From positions 265,733 through 329,732 of the forward strand of contig JAMPHR010000001.1 of the NCBI GenBank assembly GCA_023663345.1: a DNA stretch of 64,000 bases, in the 5' to 3' direction. The position numbers were made by a program, and so were the translations under genes. Below are positions 10,281-18,692 of this stretch, in pieces. How positions within the stretch are numbered: position 1 is the stretch's first letter; the number at the start of each line of letters is the position of its first letter. The notes under the pieces are model-generated. The model made no database searches. It was given only the letters and a program-made list of their open reading frames with translations, and was not told where the DNA came from. Source of the DNA: Paenibacillus sp. (GTDB taxonomy: Bacteria > Bacteroidota > Bacteroidia > Bacteroidales > Muribaculaceae).

Positions 10281-12713
10281 TCAACTGTTGGATGTAGAAA
10301 TTATATTGGCAAAGACTCCGGCCGCTGTCACTGCCGCTCCCGCGCCGTAGCCCTGTATCATCATGGGATATTCACGGTAACGTTCGGTGGTGAGGAGTAC
10401 GATGTTGTTGGAGCCTTCCAAGCCATAGAACGGATGACGCGAATCCACGGCCTCGAGGCCTACGCTCATGCGTCCCATCTCCATGCGTGCCACAAATCTC
10501 CAGCGCTTGCCTTCGGCCTCAAGCACCTTGCGGCGCTCCTCGAAATCGGCATCGAGTTCAGGCAGTCTGCGCCAGAATTCCTCGATGGAGCCATCCATTA
10601 TATCCTTGGGGACAAACAGATTGCGCTCCACCTGATCCTGCTCGGCACGATAACCGGCCTCACGTGTAAGGATCACGAGCTTGCGTATCACGTCGGTACC
10701 GCTCAGATCGATGCGCGGATCAGGCTCGCTGTAGCCCATCTCCTTGGCCAGACGCACGGTCTCGGAGAAAGGAGTCTCGGCCGAGATGGCATTGAATATG
10801 AAGTTGAGAGTACCACTCAGCACGGCCTCAATGCGGAGTATGCGGTCGCCCGACGATACCAGGTCGTTGATAGTGCCGATGATAGGCAGGCCGGCTCCCA
10901 CATTGGTCTCATACAGGAATTTCACACCGCGCATGAGAGCGGTCTCCTTGATGCGGGCATAGCTCTCGTAAGTATTGGAGGCTGCCACCTTATTTGCAGC
11001 CACCACCGATATATTATGATCGAGGAATGTGCGGTAGAGCTCGGCTACATCCTTGGAGGCGGTGCAATCGACAAACACACTGTTGAAGATATTCATTTTC
11101 AGTATCTCGTCGCGAAGCACGGCAGGAGAGCTCGGCATACCGTTTTCAAGAATCTCACGGTAATTATCGAGATCAATACCGGCACGGTCAAGCACAAGAC
11201 GTTTGCTCGATGCGATACCCACCACATTGAGCTTCAGGCGATGCGTGCGCATCAGCTCCTCTTTCTGGGAGCGTATCTGCTCAATGAGCATACCGCCCAC
11301 AGTACCTACTCCGCATATGAACAGGTTGAGTTCCTTGTATTCACTAAGGAAGAATGAATCATGAAGTACATTGAGCGACTTACGGAGCGACTTTCCGTCG
11401 ACCACAAACGAGATATTGGTCTCGCTCGCACCCTGCGCACAGGCTATCACGCTGATACCGCTACGCCCCAACGCTCCGAAAAGTTTTCCGGCGATACCCG
11501 GAGTATGCTTCATGTTTTCGCCTACGATGGCAACGGTAGCAAGACCACTCTCCACGTGCATTGGATACATTGCTCCGGTGGCTATCTCCTTGGCAAACTC
11601 ATTGTTAAGCACCTCGACAGCCTCGTCGGCATCGACATCACGCACACCTACCGAGGTAGAGTTCTCCGACGAGGCCTGACTCACCATGAACACCGATATG
11701 CCCTGATCGGCCAGGGCCGTGAATATGCGTCGGTTAACACCGATCACACCCACCATCGACAGACCGGCTACCGTGATAAGCGATGTTCCGCTGATGCTGG
11801 ATATACCCTTGATAGGCTTGCGGTCATCCTCGATGATATTGCGTATCACCGAGCCGGCGGCCTCGGGACGGAAAGTGTTCTTTACAAATATAGGTATATT
11901 CTTTACGCACACGGGATAGATCGTGGGAGGATACACGACCTTTGCACCGAAGTTGCAAAGTTCCATAGCTTCGACATAGCTCAGGGAGTTGATGGTGTAG
12001 GCCGTAGGTATCACACGTGGATCGGCCGTCATGAAGCCGTCCACATCGGTCCATATCTCCAGAGCCTCGGCCCCGAGCGCGGCGGCGATGATCGACGCTG
12101 TGTAGTCGCTGCCTCCACGGCCAAGATTGGTGACCTCTCCCGTAACGGCATCGGTGGATATAAATCCGGGCACTATGTGGATATTTCCCTCGTAATTCTC
12201 ACCTGAGAATTCGGCGAGCACCAGTTCGTTGGTAAGTTCCGTAGCCAACACATTGCGATGATGCTTCATCTCGGTCTTTATGAAAGAGCGCGAGTCATGA
12301 AGCACCGACCCTTCCACGAGCCGGTTGACTATCAATGAGCTGAGACGCTCGCCATAGCTCTCTATAAGCGCCATGGTCTTGGGGCTGAGATCGCGTATAA
12401 GGAACAGGCCGTGATATATCGAGGCAAGCTCATCGAGCAGTTTGTTGATCTGAGCCTTGAGTTGTTCGGGGCGGTCAGTAATCACCTCATCGATGATATC
12501 GTGATGACGGATAGTGAGTTTGGCCATGCCTTCGCGGAAAGCTTCGTCACCGCGTGCGGCTGTGACGGCAGTGGAAATGAGCATATCGGTGACACCACCG
12601 AGAGCACTCACTACTACCACTACAGGCTTGTCGCATCCCCTGGCAATCATGTCGAGATTACGGATGCCTGATACACTTCCCACGGAAGTGCCACCAAATT
12701 TCAGTACCTTCAT
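10281..12713 (-). CDS. thrA: Bifunctional aspartate kinase / homoserine dehydrogenase I
   Basis: Catalyses the first and third steps of threonine synthesis; 810 residues, matching E. coli ThrA. The N-terminal MKVLKFGGTSVGS is the kinase phosphate-binding start. Residues of roughly 310-450 form the ACT regulatory domains (for example ITVAGLSMVGVIGV and VAIVGENMKHTPG), where threonine feedback normally acts. The C-terminal half opens with the NAD(P)-binding fold NLFICGVGTVGG and contains the dehydrogenase motifs YETNVGAGLPIIGTI and LSGTLNFI. It heads the operon. I looked for a threonine-rich leader peptide and attenuator upstream and saw none. Confidence 0.96.
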   Translation of the reverse strand: MKVLKFGGTSVGSVSGIRNLDMIARGCDKPVVVVVSALGGVTDMLISTAVTAARGDEAFREGMAKLTIRHHDIIDEVITDRPEQLKAQINKLLDELASIYHGLFLIRDLSPKTMALIESYGERLSSLIVNRLVEGSVLHDSRSFIKTEMKHHRNVLATELTNELVLAEFSGENYEGNIHIVPGFISTDAVTGEVTNLGRGGSDYTASIIAAALGAEALEIWTDVDGFMTADPRVIPTAYTINSLSYVEAMELCNFGAKVVYPPTIYPVCVKNIPIFVKNTFRPEAAGSVIRNIIEDDRKPIKGISSISGTSLITVAGLSMVGVIGVNRRIFTALADQGISVFMVSQASSENSTSVGVRDVDADEAVEVLNNEFAKEIATGAMYPMHVESGLATVAIVGENMKHTPGIAGKLFGALGRSGISVIACAQGASETNISFVVDGKSLRKSLNVLHDSFFLSEYKELNLFICGVGTVGGMLIEQIRSQKEELMRTHRLKLNVVGIASSKRLVLDRAGIDLDNYREILENGMPSSPAVLRDEILKMNIFNSVFVDCTASKDVAELYRTFLDHNISVVAANKVAASNTYESYARIKETALMRGVKFLYETNVGAGLPIIGTINDLVSSGDRILRIEAVLSGTLNFIFNAISAETPFSETVRLAKEMGYSEPDPRIDLSGTDVIRKLVILTREAGYRAEQDQVERNLFVPKDIMDGSIEEFWRRLPELDADFEERRKVLEAEGKRWRFVARMEMGRMSVGLEAVDSRHPFYGLEGSNNIVLLTTERYREYPMMIQGYGAGAAVTAAGVFANIISTSNS

Positions 12714-12738
12714 TAATTGTATTTTTTAAAATTAGGTG

Positions 12739-12746
12739 CAAAAATA
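12739..12746 (-). promoter_or_regulatory. -7 element of the threonine operon
   Basis: The minus strand reads TATTTTTG, matching TAnnTTTG, 26 bases before the thrA start codon. No clear -33 box is present. It implies a leader of about 20 bases, too short for attenuation. Confidence 0.45.
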
Positions 12747-12829
12747 GTATTTTTTTCTCGATCAGAACCACCGTTTTCTCACATAATTTAATCTTTTTCT
12801 TGCCCGACAAACATTTTTTCAACAGTTTT

Positions 12830-12861
12830 CTTGTTTTTTAGGTCACAACCCGCTAAATTTG
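12830..12861 (+). promoter_or_regulatory. Promoter reading into the AAA+ ATPase leader
   Basis: TAAATTTG (12854-12861) is a perfect -7 element, and CTTG (12830-12833) sits exactly 20 bases upstream as a near-match -33. Transcription would begin near 12868, some 410 bases before the start codon at 13282. Confidence 0.55.
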
Positions 12862-13281
12862 CAAGCGTGTAACATTGCGGACATTCTTGTCGGCAAGCAC
12901 AACATGTCATATTTATTGTATTTTCCTCAGAAATGACAATGCCACAACTATTTGAAATAATCGCTACAACTGAATCGAGCCTGCGGGTCCGACGGCGATT
13001 ATAGTGCAGTGGCAGAGGAATATCCCCATCCACATCTTCTAACCAATTTCGCGATGCGAGGCCGAGCCACCGAGCCACAGCTATGCCCTGACGCATAGTG
13101 GTCCCGATGGGGGTAATCTTCGTGCGTGCTTACGTCATTGCCACGCACGCATCTGCCAAGAGAGTACATTGACTTACCGGATGGGGTATGGGCCCCGGTG
13201 TTGAGACGGTCAGCACCGGCCATACCCGACTATATGCTCATTTCTGTAAACTTTGTAAAACAATTAAAAACATCAATAAAT
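12862..13281 (+). promoter_or_regulatory. Long hairpin-rich leader or small RNA upstream of the AAA+ gene
   Basis: This gene-free stretch holds several hairpins on the plus strand. TTGCGGACA/TGTCGGCAA (12875-12896) has one mismatch and a four-base loop. CTATGC/GCATAG lies at 13081-13098. CGTGCGTG/CACGCACG (13121-13128 with 13142-13149) is a perfect eight-pair stem. GGTATGG...CCATACC (13185-13226) encloses an inner CCGGTG/CACCGG stem. Bases 12980-13230 are clearly richer in G and C than the flanks. No convincing reading frame explains it. I could not assign it to a known riboswitch or RNA family by eye. Confidence 0.4.
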
Positions 13282-15177
13282 ATGGCACGAACACTCAATA
13301 TCAACATCACCGACATTTCGATCCGTCCTTACGGACTCACCTCTCCCCTCTCCTACGAGTTTCCGGCGTTTGACCGCTTCGACTCGTGTACTGATTTCGC
13401 CCTCAGCTCCTCAATGACCCACTTGGCTGTCGCATTCCGCACGAGCAATCTCAACGCCTCATCGGGTAACCTCAGAAAATCACGTCACACCTTCTGGGTC
13501 AACGTGGTGGATCACGATGCCGAGCGCATCATCACATCCCGCACAACTTTCGTAGAAATGCAACCGTGGGAAAATGACGGTATTCACCGTGTGGACATCC
13601 CGCTGAGGCCATCACAATTGGCAGCCAACAGGCATTACCATATCGAGATAACAGTCCCCGGTATCAATGACGGCACTCCGCTCATATCCAAGGAATTTCG
13701 CCTGGTGAAAGTGCCCGGACTTGAACCTCGCGGATTCTATACTCCTCACTGGAGCACACTGATGGACAATGCTGTGAGCTACGATGATTTCACCGACACG
13801 GTGACTACCCCCGATCGCTACATATCCAAACTCATGCCCCGAATGGAGATCGATGCCTCCGGCAAGGATACTTACCCGCAACTCTATGTCACGTTTCTCC
13901 TCACACGCAACATAGGCGCATGGGATTCCATGCCTGAAATAATGATCACGCTGGTGGGCGAGACGGGAAACAGAATCACCGAACGGGTCAACATGATCAC
14001 CGCCAACGATCTGTACTACAAATTCCTCGAAGCCGAGGAGATTCTGGTGCAGAAGCCTGTGTCCAGGGAGCTTGAACTTGGTGGTTATTTCTACGCTGAG
14101 ATTTCCGTCCTCGGATGCCCGATAGCAGGATCGATGTTTGACGTATATCCGCTACACGAACCGATACCCGGCGAACTCACCAATGATGATATCAAATTTA
14201 TCCCTGAATATACCGACCGGAAAGGGCTCGATATCCTCATCGAACGAAATAACCAATGGGAATCAAGCCGGGAGACTCTTACCAAAGAGGAAGAGGAAAA
14301 AGTAGATCAGATCACCCATCTCGACTCCATGACTGGCCTTGACAGCGTGAAGGCCAAGATAGTGAGCTACCGCAGGCTCATAGAGTTTAACAGCATGAGA
14401 GTAAAGGCTGGGCTCAAGTCATCCAATCCCCCACTCCACTGCCTGTTTCTCGGTTCTCCGGGTACAGGAAAGACCACTGTGGCTAAAATCATGGGCAAAA
14501 TATTACACGAATGTGGAGCATTATCAAAGGGGCATGTGGTGATACGCGAACGCGCCACTCTGGTCGGTAAATACTATAATTCGGAAGCAGAGAATGTCAA
14601 CCAGGCTCTTGAGGAAGCCCGGGGAGGAATCCTCTTTATCGATGAGGCTTATCAGCTATATCAGCCTGAGGATCCCAAGGATCCGGGACGGTTCGTGATC
14701 GAGACACTCATGACCGCTCTCGCCGATGAAAGCAACCGCGACTGGATGCTGATACTCGCGGGATACACCGAGCCAATGATGGGACTCTTCAAGATCAATC
14801 CCGGACTGAAATCAAGAATCCCCGAAAGTAATCATTACGTATTCGAAGATTTCAGCGAGGAGCAACTGTTGGAGATAGCCACCGGGTATCTGGAGGATCG
14901 TGATTTTCATCTGTCGGATGATGCTTCAGCCGCTCTATCGGCAAGGATCCACGCCGATTACATCACGCGGGACAAGGATTTCGGCAACGCCCGCCACGTG
15001 ATCAATCTTATAGAGACCGACATTTTCCCGGCAATGGCTACAAGGGTAAGCAGACTGAAAGCTCCCACAGTAGAACAGCTGTCGATAATCGAGCCTGCCG
15101 ATATCCCCCTGGCAGCTCCGGCTCGGAAGGCTCCAACCTCACCGCGCCCCAGCATCGGATTCAAGCTCAGAGGCTGA
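13282..15177 (+). CDS. AAA+ ATPase, CbxX/CfqX-type, with an uncharacterised N-terminal region
   Basis: A 631-residue cytoplasmic protein. The C-terminal half is a CbxX/CfqX-like AAA+ module: Walker A GSPGTGKTT at 391-399, Walker B LFIDEA at 451-456, sensor region near LILAGYTEPM (490-499), and a helical lid from about 525. Residues 1-300 look beta-rich and match no family I recognise. A charged helix (about 330-345) links the halves. I start at MARTLNINI (13282); the frame is open to 13126, but the extension covers the leader hairpins. It stands alone, convergent with hxlR. Such ATPases remodel protein complexes, but the client here cannot be inferred. The disordered tail is rich in Pro and Ala. 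Confidence 0.8.
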   Translation: MARTLNINITDISIRPYGLTSPLSYEFPAFDRFDSCTDFALSSSMTHLAVAFRTSNLNASSGNLRKSRHTFWVNVVDHDAERIITSRTTFVEMQPWENDGIHRVDIPLRPSQLAANRHYHIEITVPGINDGTPLISKEFRLVKVPGLEPRGFYTPHWSTLMDNAVSYDDFTDTVTTPDRYISKLMPRMEIDASGKDTYPQLYVTFLLTRNIGAWDSMPEIMITLVGETGNRITERVNMITANDLYYKFLEAEEILVQKPVSRELELGGYFYAEISVLGCPIAGSMFDVYPLHEPIPGELTNDDIKFIPEYTDRKGLDILIERNNQWESSRETLTKEEEEKVDQITHLDSMTGLDSVKAKIVSYRRLIEFNSMRVKAGLKSSNPPLHCLFLGSPGTGKTTVAKIMGKILHECGALSKGHVVIRERATLVGKYYNSEAENVNQALEEARGGILFIDEAYQLYQPEDPKDPGRFVIETLMTALADESNRDWMLILAGYTEPMMGLFKINPGLKSRIPESNHYVFEDFSEEQLLEIATGYLEDRDFHLSDDASAALSARIHADYITRDKDFGNARHVINLIETDIFPAMATRVSRLKAPTVEQLSIIEPADIPLAAPARKAPTSPRPSIGFKLRG

Positions 15178-15190
15178 CCTCCGACACTCC

Positions 15191-15544
15191 CTAAACCTTA
15201 GAGCCTACCTGCCGGCCCCACTGGGCAAGGGCGAGTATGTGAGGCATCACCGACTCACCAAGCTCAGTGAGGCTGTATTCTACCCTCGGCGGAACTACAG
15301 GATACACTTCCCGGTGGATGACGCCGGCTTTCTCGAGATCGCGGGCTATCTGGGCAAACATCTTGTTGGATATATCTCCCTTGATGCGCCGTTTTATCTC
15401 GCTTGACCTCAACGGCCCCCATTGCAGATGATAGAGGAACATAGCTTTCCACTTACCCCCTATCACGTCCATCGCAAGGGCAAGCGGACAGATATATTCA
15501 TTTCCATTGAAAAAATATTTCTCATCGACCGGCTTGTAATCCAT
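15191..15544 (-). CDS. HxlR-family winged-helix regulator with an N-terminal cysteine
   Basis: A 117-residue DUF24/HxlR DNA-binding protein. The start MDYKPVDEKYFF (15544) is chosen because the longer frame has no family similarity and runs through the promoter. The family core is clear: ICPLALAMDVIGGKWK, then LRSSEIKRRIKGDISNKMFAQIARDLEKAGVI, then VEYSLTELGESV. Cys19 sits where family members such as YodB carry the redox- or electrophile-sensing Cys. It diverges from the flavin/esterase operon, and TTACT/AGTAA half-sites lie between the two, so it probably represses itself and the operon until the Cys is modified. Confidence 0.9.
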   Translation of the reverse strand: MDYKPVDEKYFFNGNEYICPLALAMDVIGGKWKAMFLYHLQWGPLRSSEIKRRIKGDISNKMFAQIARDLEKAGVIHREVYPVVPPRVEYSLTELGESVMPHILALAQWGRQVGSKV

Positions 15545-15560
15545 AAATTTACTCCTTTTA

Positions 15561-15622
15561 GTTACTACGTTACTAAACAGTAAGTTATTGCAAAGATAAT
15601 GCAAACGGCTTAATTTTGCAAC
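15561..15622. promoter_or_regulatory. Overlapping divergent promoters with a three-half-site operator
   Basis: Plus strand: ATTG (15587-15590), 20 bases, then TAATTTTG (15611-15618) drive the redox operon. Minus strand: TATCTTTG (15591-15598), with GTTG (15619-15622) at 20 bases, drives hxlR. Half-sites GTTACT (15561-15566), GTTACT (15569-15574) and inverted AGTAAG (15579-15584) include the perfect palindrome TTACT-AAAC-AGTAA. They cover the start region of hxlR and abut the plus-strand -33 box. The half-sites resemble the TACT/AGTA halves known for HxlR-family YodB. Confidence 0.65.
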
Positions 15623-15640
15623 CATAGAACTCACAATGAC

Positions 15641-16717
15641 ATGACAACACTTAAAAGGATACTTCAATTCGCTACCTGCCTTCTGTTGCTTATGGCAGTT
15701 GCCATAAACCGTGATGGACGAGTTTTTGGTCACGAAATTTCCACTGCCGGGGGAGAGTCCCCGATTGCGGAAAACGACGAGCGTGTTGCCGACAACGGCT
15801 CACGCATCATTTCCACCAGACGGCTGGCCAAGGATGTGTATGGCTTCGGCGGGAACGTCCCTCTCGAAATCTATATAGGTCCCGAGGGCCGTATCGACAG
15901 CGTGAAACCGCTTCCCAATTCCGAATCACCGGAATTTTTCAACAAAGTCATATCATCCGGACTGCTGGAGCAATGGAATGGCCTGACACCCGAAAAAGCC
16001 ATCATCAAGAATGTCGATGCAATAACCGGAGCCACAATGTCATCCACAGCCATAATCGAGTCGGTCAGGAAAGGATTGTCATCCGTCACCGACAGCAACG
16101 CAGAGAGCTCCGCATCCACCATCGGAGACATCCGCTTCTGGTGCGTGATAATGGTCGTATTGGCCGGAATGGTCCTCCCGATTTGGCTCAAGAGCAAGAG
16201 ATACCGGTATATACAGCTGATTCTCAACGTCATTGTTCTCGGCTTGTGGAGCGGTAGTTTCCTCAGCCTTTCTTCAGTAGTCAATCTTTGCTCACAAGGC
16301 GTGATGCTGAGTCCGGCGTGGGTAATTGCGATACTTATGGTTGTAACGGCTTTCATATATCCATTTTTCGGTAAATCAGGCCATTATTGCGCATGGATAT
16401 GCCCGCTCGGCTCCTGCCAGGAGCTTATAGGCAAAAGCATACCCTACAAACTAAAGATCAAACCGAAAACGATCGAGCTTCTGACAACATTCCGCGAAGC
16501 TCTATGGGTAATCATCTTAGCCGTGATGTGGCTCGGAGTAGGGTTCGAGCTGATGGACTATGAACTGTTCACTGCCTTTATGTTCCGGCAGGCATCATGG
16601 CCCATCATTACAGTCGCATTGATTGTAGCGGCGCTCTCCGGAGTGGTGCAACGCCCCTACTGCCGTTTTATATGCCCGACAGGCACCACCATAAAGTATT
16701 CCCAGCAAATCAAATAA
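15641..16717 (+). CDS. Membrane flavoprotein/iron-sulfur protein: FMN-binding domain plus NapH/NosR-like 4Fe-4S segment
   Basis: A 358-residue membrane electron-transfer protein. Residues 8-22 form an N-terminal membrane anchor. Residues of about 50-148 are an extracytosolic FMN-binding domain with the flavinylation-type motif DAITGATMSS (126-135). Further membrane segments lie near 164-182, 190-213, 225-243, 286-304 and 318-336. Cytoplasmic-side cysteine clusters CAWICPLGSC (250-259) and CRFICP (341-346) resemble NapH/NosR iron-sulfur ligands, but only five Cys are in these clusters. The likely role is carrying electrons across the membrane to a covalently bound flavin. It is the first gene of a tight operon. 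No ApbE flavin transferase is in the window. Confidence 0.82.
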   Translation: MTTLKRILQFATCLLLLMAVAINRDGRVFGHEISTAGGESPIAENDERVADNGSRIISTRRLAKDVYGFGGNVPLEIYIGPEGRIDSVKPLPNSESPEFFNKVISSGLLEQWNGLTPEKAIIKNVDAITGATMSSTAIIESVRKGLSSVTDSNAESSASTIGDIRFWCVIMVVLAGMVLPIWLKSKRYRYIQLILNVIVLGLWSGSFLSLSSVVNLCSQGVMLSPAWVIAILMVVTAFIYPFFGKSGHYCAWICPLGSCQELIGKSIPYKLKIKPKTIELLTTFREALWVIILAVMWLGVGFELMDYELFTAFMFRQASWPIITVALIVAALSGVVQRPYCRFICPTGTTIKYSQQIK

Positions 16718-16724
16718 GATACCC

Positions 16725-17831
16725 ATGAATCTATCCAAAACATTAAATCTCGTACTCGCGATATGTCTTGTCACAGTACTTTTCATGAATAAAAAAGGTG
16801 AAGCAATGAATCCTACCCCCACTACAGAAAATACCGGGCAACAGCCCAAGGTCGAAAAGACTCTTTTCCAGGAAACCCGCATCGGCAATCTCACTCTTAA
16901 AAACCGTTTCGTGCGCGCCTCGATGGGCGACCATGCCCCCGACGGGAAAGTAAACTCCGCGATGATCGACCGCTACCGCGCCACGGCTCGCGGAGGCGTA
17001 GGTACCATACTTACCGGCTACACACTTGTTGATGAGGCCGAAAAGGGAATGGCTATCATGGGCATGTACGATGATTCATTCATCCCTGGCAACATGGCGC
17101 TTGTAGATACAGTCCACGCCAATGGCGCCGATATACTCATGCAGCTCGTATATATCGGAGCCAATTTCCACTCCCCCAACCGACCGGCCAGAATCCTCAG
17201 TGCAAGCTCACTGACCAATCCCCGCACCGGGATAACCACTCACGCCATGACTGTCGAAGAAATCAAGGCCGTAGTGCAGAAGTTTGCCGATGCCGCTGTG
17301 CGTGCTAAAACGGCTGGATACGACGGCGTGGAGATCCACGCTTGTCACGGCTACCTGCTCAACCAGTTTGCCACGCCTGCAACAAACAACCGTACCGACC
17401 AATACGGAGGCAGCCGCGAGAACCGTTACCGAATTACTATAGAGGTGTACGAAGCCATCCGCCATGCCGTTGGCAAGTACTTCCAGGTGTGGATAAAGGT
17501 GCAGAGCCAGGACGGATACGATGGAGGCGTGACAAATGAAGATTGCATATATCTGTGCAACGAGCTTGCAAAACGTGGCATCGATGCAATCGAGGTCAGC
17601 GGTGATTTCTTCAACCATAAGGGTAATACGGCTTACTTCCGCGATGTGGCCGACCGGATTGCCCGTGAAACGAAAGTCCCCGTCATAGTCACCGGTGGTA
17701 ACAGGGGTTATGAGGAGATGGAAAAAATGATCCGCGAAACCGCGATTGATTATGTAGGCCTGGCACGTCCCCTCATGGCCAATCCCGACCTCATCAACCA
17801 ATTCTATCAGGAATATGTGGAACACAAATAA
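16725..17831 (+). CDS. Old Yellow Enzyme-family flavin oxidoreductase with an N-terminal membrane anchor
   Basis: A 368-residue TIM-barrel flavoprotein. Motifs are IGNLTLKNRFVRASM (53-67), EIHACHGYLLNQF (203-215), YGGSRENR (227-234) and DYVGLARPLMANPDL (342-356), which identify the OYE/NADH:flavin oxidoreductase family. The C-terminal iron-sulfur and FAD domains of dienoyl-CoA reductases are absent. Residues 7-21 are strongly hydrophobic, followed by NKKGE, so the protein is probably held outside the cytoplasm. This is unusual, because the family normally uses cytosolic NAD(P)H. An internal ATG at 16806 would remove the anchor. The gene starts 7 bases after the flavin/iron-sulfur gene and 12 before the esterase. 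Substrate unknown; ene-type reduction is the family norm. Confidence 0.85.
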   Translation: MNLSKTLNLVLAICLVTVLFMNKKGEAMNPTPTTENTGQQPKVEKTLFQETRIGNLTLKNRFVRASMGDHAPDGKVNSAMIDRYRATARGGVGTILTGYTLVDEAEKGMAIMGMYDDSFIPGNMALVDTVHANGADILMQLVYIGANFHSPNRPARILSASSLTNPRTGITTHAMTVEEIKAVVQKFADAAVRAKTAGYDGVEIHACHGYLLNQFATPATNNRTDQYGGSRENRYRITIEVYEAIRHAVGKYFQVWIKVQSQDGYDGGVTNEDCIYLCNELAKRGIDAIEVSGDFFNHKGNTAYFRDVADRIARETKVPVIVTGGNRGYEEMEKMIRETAIDYVGLARPLMANPDLINQFYQEYVEHK

Positions 17832-17843
17832 TGATCACACCCT

Positions 17844-18680
17844 ATGAACACAATCAGAATACTTACAACCGCTCTCATACTGTTCTCCGCTTCTGTTATA
17901 ATCCACGCCGGGCGCATTGAATATGAGTCGCTTCCAACCACTCTTCTCGACGGAGTGTCCGAGCGGAACTATGCCATCTATCTTCCCGACGGATATGACG
18001 ACAACCCTATGAAAAGCTACCCGATTCTCTACCTTCTACATGGCGGAGGCTACAATGCCTCATACACCGATTGGGTAACCGACGGAGACTTGAAGGAGAT
18101 AACCGACCGGCTTATCAATGAGGGTGAAGCCGAGCCGATGATCATAGTGTGCCCCGACGGCCATTACCGAAACAACGCCATGTGGTTTGACATGGACGGC
18201 TGGATGGCCGAACGTCATTTTTTCGAGGAACTTATCCCTCATGTCGAAAACCGTTATCGCGTCACGGTCAACAAGGAACACCGCTCTATCGGAGGATTGT
18301 CAATGGGTGGTGGCGGAGCCTTGCGGTACGGACTTGACCATCCCGAAATGTTTTCAACTGTATATGCGGCAAGTGCATACATCGAATCTATCCCTGCGGT
18401 AATTCCTCACGGCACCGACTGGTCACAGATTGTTGTCGACAAGATGAATCCGATAAAGTTTATCGAAAATGCTACACCCGAACAGATCGAAGCGACCAAA
18501 ACCGTCGACTGGATAATTGATTTCGGCAACAAGGATTTCACCTGCAATTCCAATATGAAACTGTCCGAAACCATGAACAAGAAAGGTCTATCCCATGAAT
18601 TGCTTGTCCGTGATGGCGGACACGATTGGAACTACTGGCACACAGGCCTCGAAATCGCCCTCCGCCACCTCAGTAAATAA
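17844..18680 (+). CDS. Exported alpha/beta-hydrolase esterase, CE1/esterase-D-like
   Basis: A 278-residue serine esterase with a signal peptide ending near IIHAG (residue 23). The nucleophile elbow is GLSMG with Ser153, the oxyanion region is HGGG (66-69), and the catalytic His is His260 in GGHDWNYW. That last motif is typical of CE1-type feruloyl and acetyl esterases. The acid is probably Asp227 or Asp231. It is the last gene of the redox operon, 12 bases after the flavoenzyme, which suggests that the released acid or alcohol is the flavoenzyme's substrate. The exact ester cannot be read from sequence. Confidence 0.85.
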   Translation: MNTIRILTTALILFSASVIIHAGRIEYESLPTTLLDGVSERNYAIYLPDGYDDNPMKSYPILYLLHGGGYNASYTDWVTDGDLKEITDRLINEGEAEPMIIVCPDGHYRNNAMWFDMDGWMAERHFFEELIPHVENRYRVTVNKEHRSIGGLSMGGGGALRYGLDHPEMFSTVYAASAYIESIPAVIPHGTDWSQIVVDKMNPIKFIENATPEQIEATKTVDWIIDFGNKDFTCNSNMKLSETMNKKGLSHELLVRDGGHDWNYWHTGLEIALRHLSK

Positions 18681-18692
18681 CAACAATATAGA

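Noticed and set aside
12788..13096. A 102-codon minus-strand frame upstream of thrA, tested as a leader peptide or small gene
   Set aside because: It has no threonine or isoleucine run, crosses the plus-strand hairpins and lies upstream of the probable thrA -7 box. No attenuator hairpin with a T-run precedes thrA.
13126..13281. N-terminal extension of the AAA+ protein to 13126
   Set aside because: The frame is open, but the extra 52 residues look like translated hairpin sequence, and the ATG at 13282 begins a regular beta-rich domain.
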